Assembly (NCBI RefSeq): GCF_028331445.1
Contig: NZ_JAQMHX010000006.1
Coordinates: 248,001 to 312,000 of the forward strand
Direction: 5' to 3'
Source of the DNA: Candidatus Phyllobacterium onerii
GTDB lineage: Bacteria > Pseudomonadota > Alphaproteobacteria > Rhizobiales > Rhizobiaceae
DNA length: 64,000 nt
Shown here piece after piece: positions 62,746 to 64,000 of the stretch (position 1 is its first letter; every line of letters begins with the position of its first letter). The translations under genes were made by a program, and so were the position numbers. The notes under the pieces are model-generated. The model was not told the origin of the DNA, did not search any database, and saw only the letters and a list, made by a program, of their open reading frames with translations.

Positions 62746-63866
62746 CCGAAGCGGTTACCATTACCACTGTACCCGTGAAGCTCGGGGATCGTTCCTATGA
62801 TATTCTCATCGGGGCCGGATTGATCGATCGGGCCGGATACGAGATTGCAAAGCGGGCAAAATCGGTGCGTGTCGCCATTGTCAGCGACGAGACTGTCGCA
62901 GGTCTGCATCTCGATAGGCTCGCGCGAAGCCTGACGGCTGCAGGTATAGATTCTACGCCCATCTTGGTCGCACCCGGGGAGAAATCCAAAGGTTTTGCAA
63001 CACTCGAAACCGTAACCAATGCAATTCTTTCCGCGCGTCTTGAGCGCGGCGATATCGTGGTTGCTTTCGGCGGCGGTGTCATTGGCGACCTTGCCGGTTT
63101 TGCGGCAGGCATTGCCCGTCGCGGTATGGGATTCATCCAGATACCAACATCTTTGTTGGCGCAAGTCGATTCGTCCGTTGGCGGCAAGACGGGTATCAAC
63201 ACTGCACATGGCAAGAACCTCGTTGGCGTCTTTTATCAGCCACAACTCGTTCTGGCCGATACGGATGTGCTCGACACATTAACTCCGCGTGAGTTCCGTG
63301 CCGGTTACGCTGAAGTTGCAAAATACGGGCTGATCGACCGGCCGGATTTTTTTGTCTGGCTGGAAAAGAATTGGCGCGGGATTTTCGCTGGTGGACCCGA
63401 ACGCACTGAGGCCATTGCCATATCATGCCAATCCAAAGCCGATGTCGTCGCCAGAGATGAACGCGAAACAGGAGATCGCGCGCTGCTCAATCTTGGCCAT
63501 ACGTTTGGCCATGCATTGGAAACCGCGACGAATTACGATTCCGGGCGGTTGGTGCATGGCGAAGGGGTCTCCATCGGAATGGTTCTCGCCCACCAGTTTT
63601 CAGCAAAGATGAATCTGGCGAGCCCGGACGATGCGGTTCGTGTCGAAACGCATCTGCGCCACGTCGGGCTCCCGGTTTCCATAGACGATATCCCCGGGGA
63701 ACTACCCTCCGCGGAAAAACTGATGGACTATATTGCCCAAGATAAAAAGGTAGCGCGCGGGGCGCTCACTTTCATTTTGACTCGCGGCATTGGCCAATCG
63801 TTTATCGCAAAAGACGTGCCGCCATCCGCTGTGCTAAGCTTTTTGCAGGAGAAACATCCGACATGA
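62742..63866 (+). CDS. aroB: 3-Dehydroquinate synthase
   Basis: AroB cyclises DAHP to 3-dehydroquinate, step two of the shikimate pathway. The 374-residue protein has the NAD-binding [38 protein letters not shown] is the phosphate/active-site loop. Zinc ligands appear in AEVAKYGLI (Glu), [12 protein letters not shown] (His) and [11 protein letters not shown] (His). The start overlaps the aroK stop (ATGA), so the two shikimate enzymes are translationally coupled. The membrane protein gene that follows overlaps its stop as well (ATGA). Confidence 0.97.
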   Translation: MTEAVTITTVPVKLGDRSYDILIGAGLIDRAGYEIAKRAKSVRVAIVSDETVAGLHLDRLARSLTAAGIDSTPILVAPGEKSKGFATLETVTNAILSARLERGDIVVAFGGGVIGDLAGFAAGIARRGMGFIQIPTSLLAQVDSSVGGKTGINTAHGKNLVGVFYQPQLVLADTDVLDTLTPREFRAGYAEVAKYGLIDRPDFFVWLEKNWRGIFAGGPERTEAIAISCQSKADVVARDERETGDRALLNLGHTFGHALETATNYDSGRLVHGEGVSIGMVLAHQFSAKMNLASPDDAVRVETHLRHVGLPVSIDDIPGELPSAEKLMDYIAQDKKVARGALTFILTRGIGQSFIAKDVPPSAVLSFLQEKHPT

Positions 63867-64000
63867 CCCTGGAAATCTGGATCTTTTGCGGAATCATATT
63901 CCTTTTGATCCTGATGTCCGCCTTGTTTTCAGGGTCTGAGACCGCTCTGACAGCCGTATCTCGTGCACGTATGCATCGCTTGTCCAAGCGCGGCGACGAA
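63863..64000 (+). CDS. CNNM/HlyC-CorC-type membrane protein, N-terminal start (partial)
   Basis: Only the first 46 codons are in the window: [20 protein letters not shown], then [20 protein letters not shown]. The membrane helix followed by [10 protein letters not shown] is the start of the DUF21 domain of CNNM/CorC proteins, which are linked to magnesium or cobalt efflux and were formerly called hemolysins. The start overlaps the aroB stop, so it is in the aroK-aroB operon. CBS and CorC domains, if present, lie outside the window. Confidence 0.88.
   Translation, partial: MTLEIWIFCGIIFLLILMSALFSGSETALTAVSRARMHRLSKRGDE

Overview
The window is chromosomal DNA of an alphaproteobacterium of the order Rhizobiales, close to the Brucella / Phyllobacterium / Mesorhizobium group. 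This rests on gene content and order: ftsH-glmM, serC-serA, purA next to an rpoH-type sigma factor, aerobic cob genes, accA-xerD-aroK-aroB, an Omp25/31-like porin, a DUF1127 protein and a CtrA-type box. No species is assigned. There is no rRNA, CRISPR array, transposase or recognisable phage gene.

From 1 to about 13.3 kb the genes are housekeeping: the ftsH tail, glmM, an outer-membrane beta-barrel protein, serC (with a probable serC leader) and serA, a GNAT enzyme, an EamA exporter, purA, a membrane-anchored protein of unknown function, rpoH, an RluD-type pseudouridine synthase, a DUF6476 protein and tRNA-Glu(CTC). From 13.4 to 16.2 kb there are three surface-glycan-like genes. From 16.2 to 25 kb come an FMN 2-hydroxyacid dehydrogenase, a D-isomer hydroxyacid dehydrogenase, purU, and a cobalamin block (cobG-H-I-J leftward, cobL rightward), in which a CbiG-like domain is fused to CobJ. 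From 25 to 36.8 kb lie mscS, tRNA-Arg(CCT), an M20 amidohydrolase, a DD-carboxypeptidase, a CobW GTPase, a TusA-like protein, an L,D-transpeptidase lipoprotein, HU, a LysR regulator with two ring-cleaving dioxygenase-type genes (one fused to a serine hydrolase), a DUF1127 gene followed by three anti-Shine-Dalgarno hairpins, and an iron-permease-family protein.

From 36.9 to 59.0 kb there is a 22-kb accessory block for uptake and oxidation of sugars, polyols or related compounds. It is bounded on the left by a degenerate copy of tRNA-Arg(ACG) and on the right by the intact tRNA-Arg(ACG), in the same orientation, which suggests a genomic island. The left operon holds an ABC importer, a SorC regulator, an aldo/keto reductase, a GlpD/EryB-like dehydrogenase, a LacD/LsrF-like aldolase, an FGGY kinase and a GMC oxidoreductase. 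It looks like an erythritol-type pathway with an aldolase added. The right part holds a leftward hydrolase / aldehyde dehydrogenase / Fe-alcohol dehydrogenase operon, and a rightward GntR regulator with a second ABC importer and a DJ-1/PfpI protein. Candidate operators are a perfect 18-bp palindrome before the first operon and a 12-bp palindrome in front of the GntR gene.

From 59.0 kb to the end the sequence is core again: tRNA-Arg(ACG), accA, a hypothetical gene, xerD, a small membrane protein, aroK, aroB and the start of a CNNM/HlyC-type membrane protein. Start codons were chosen by eye from ribosome-binding sites and family lengths, and functions come from motif recognition without database searches.
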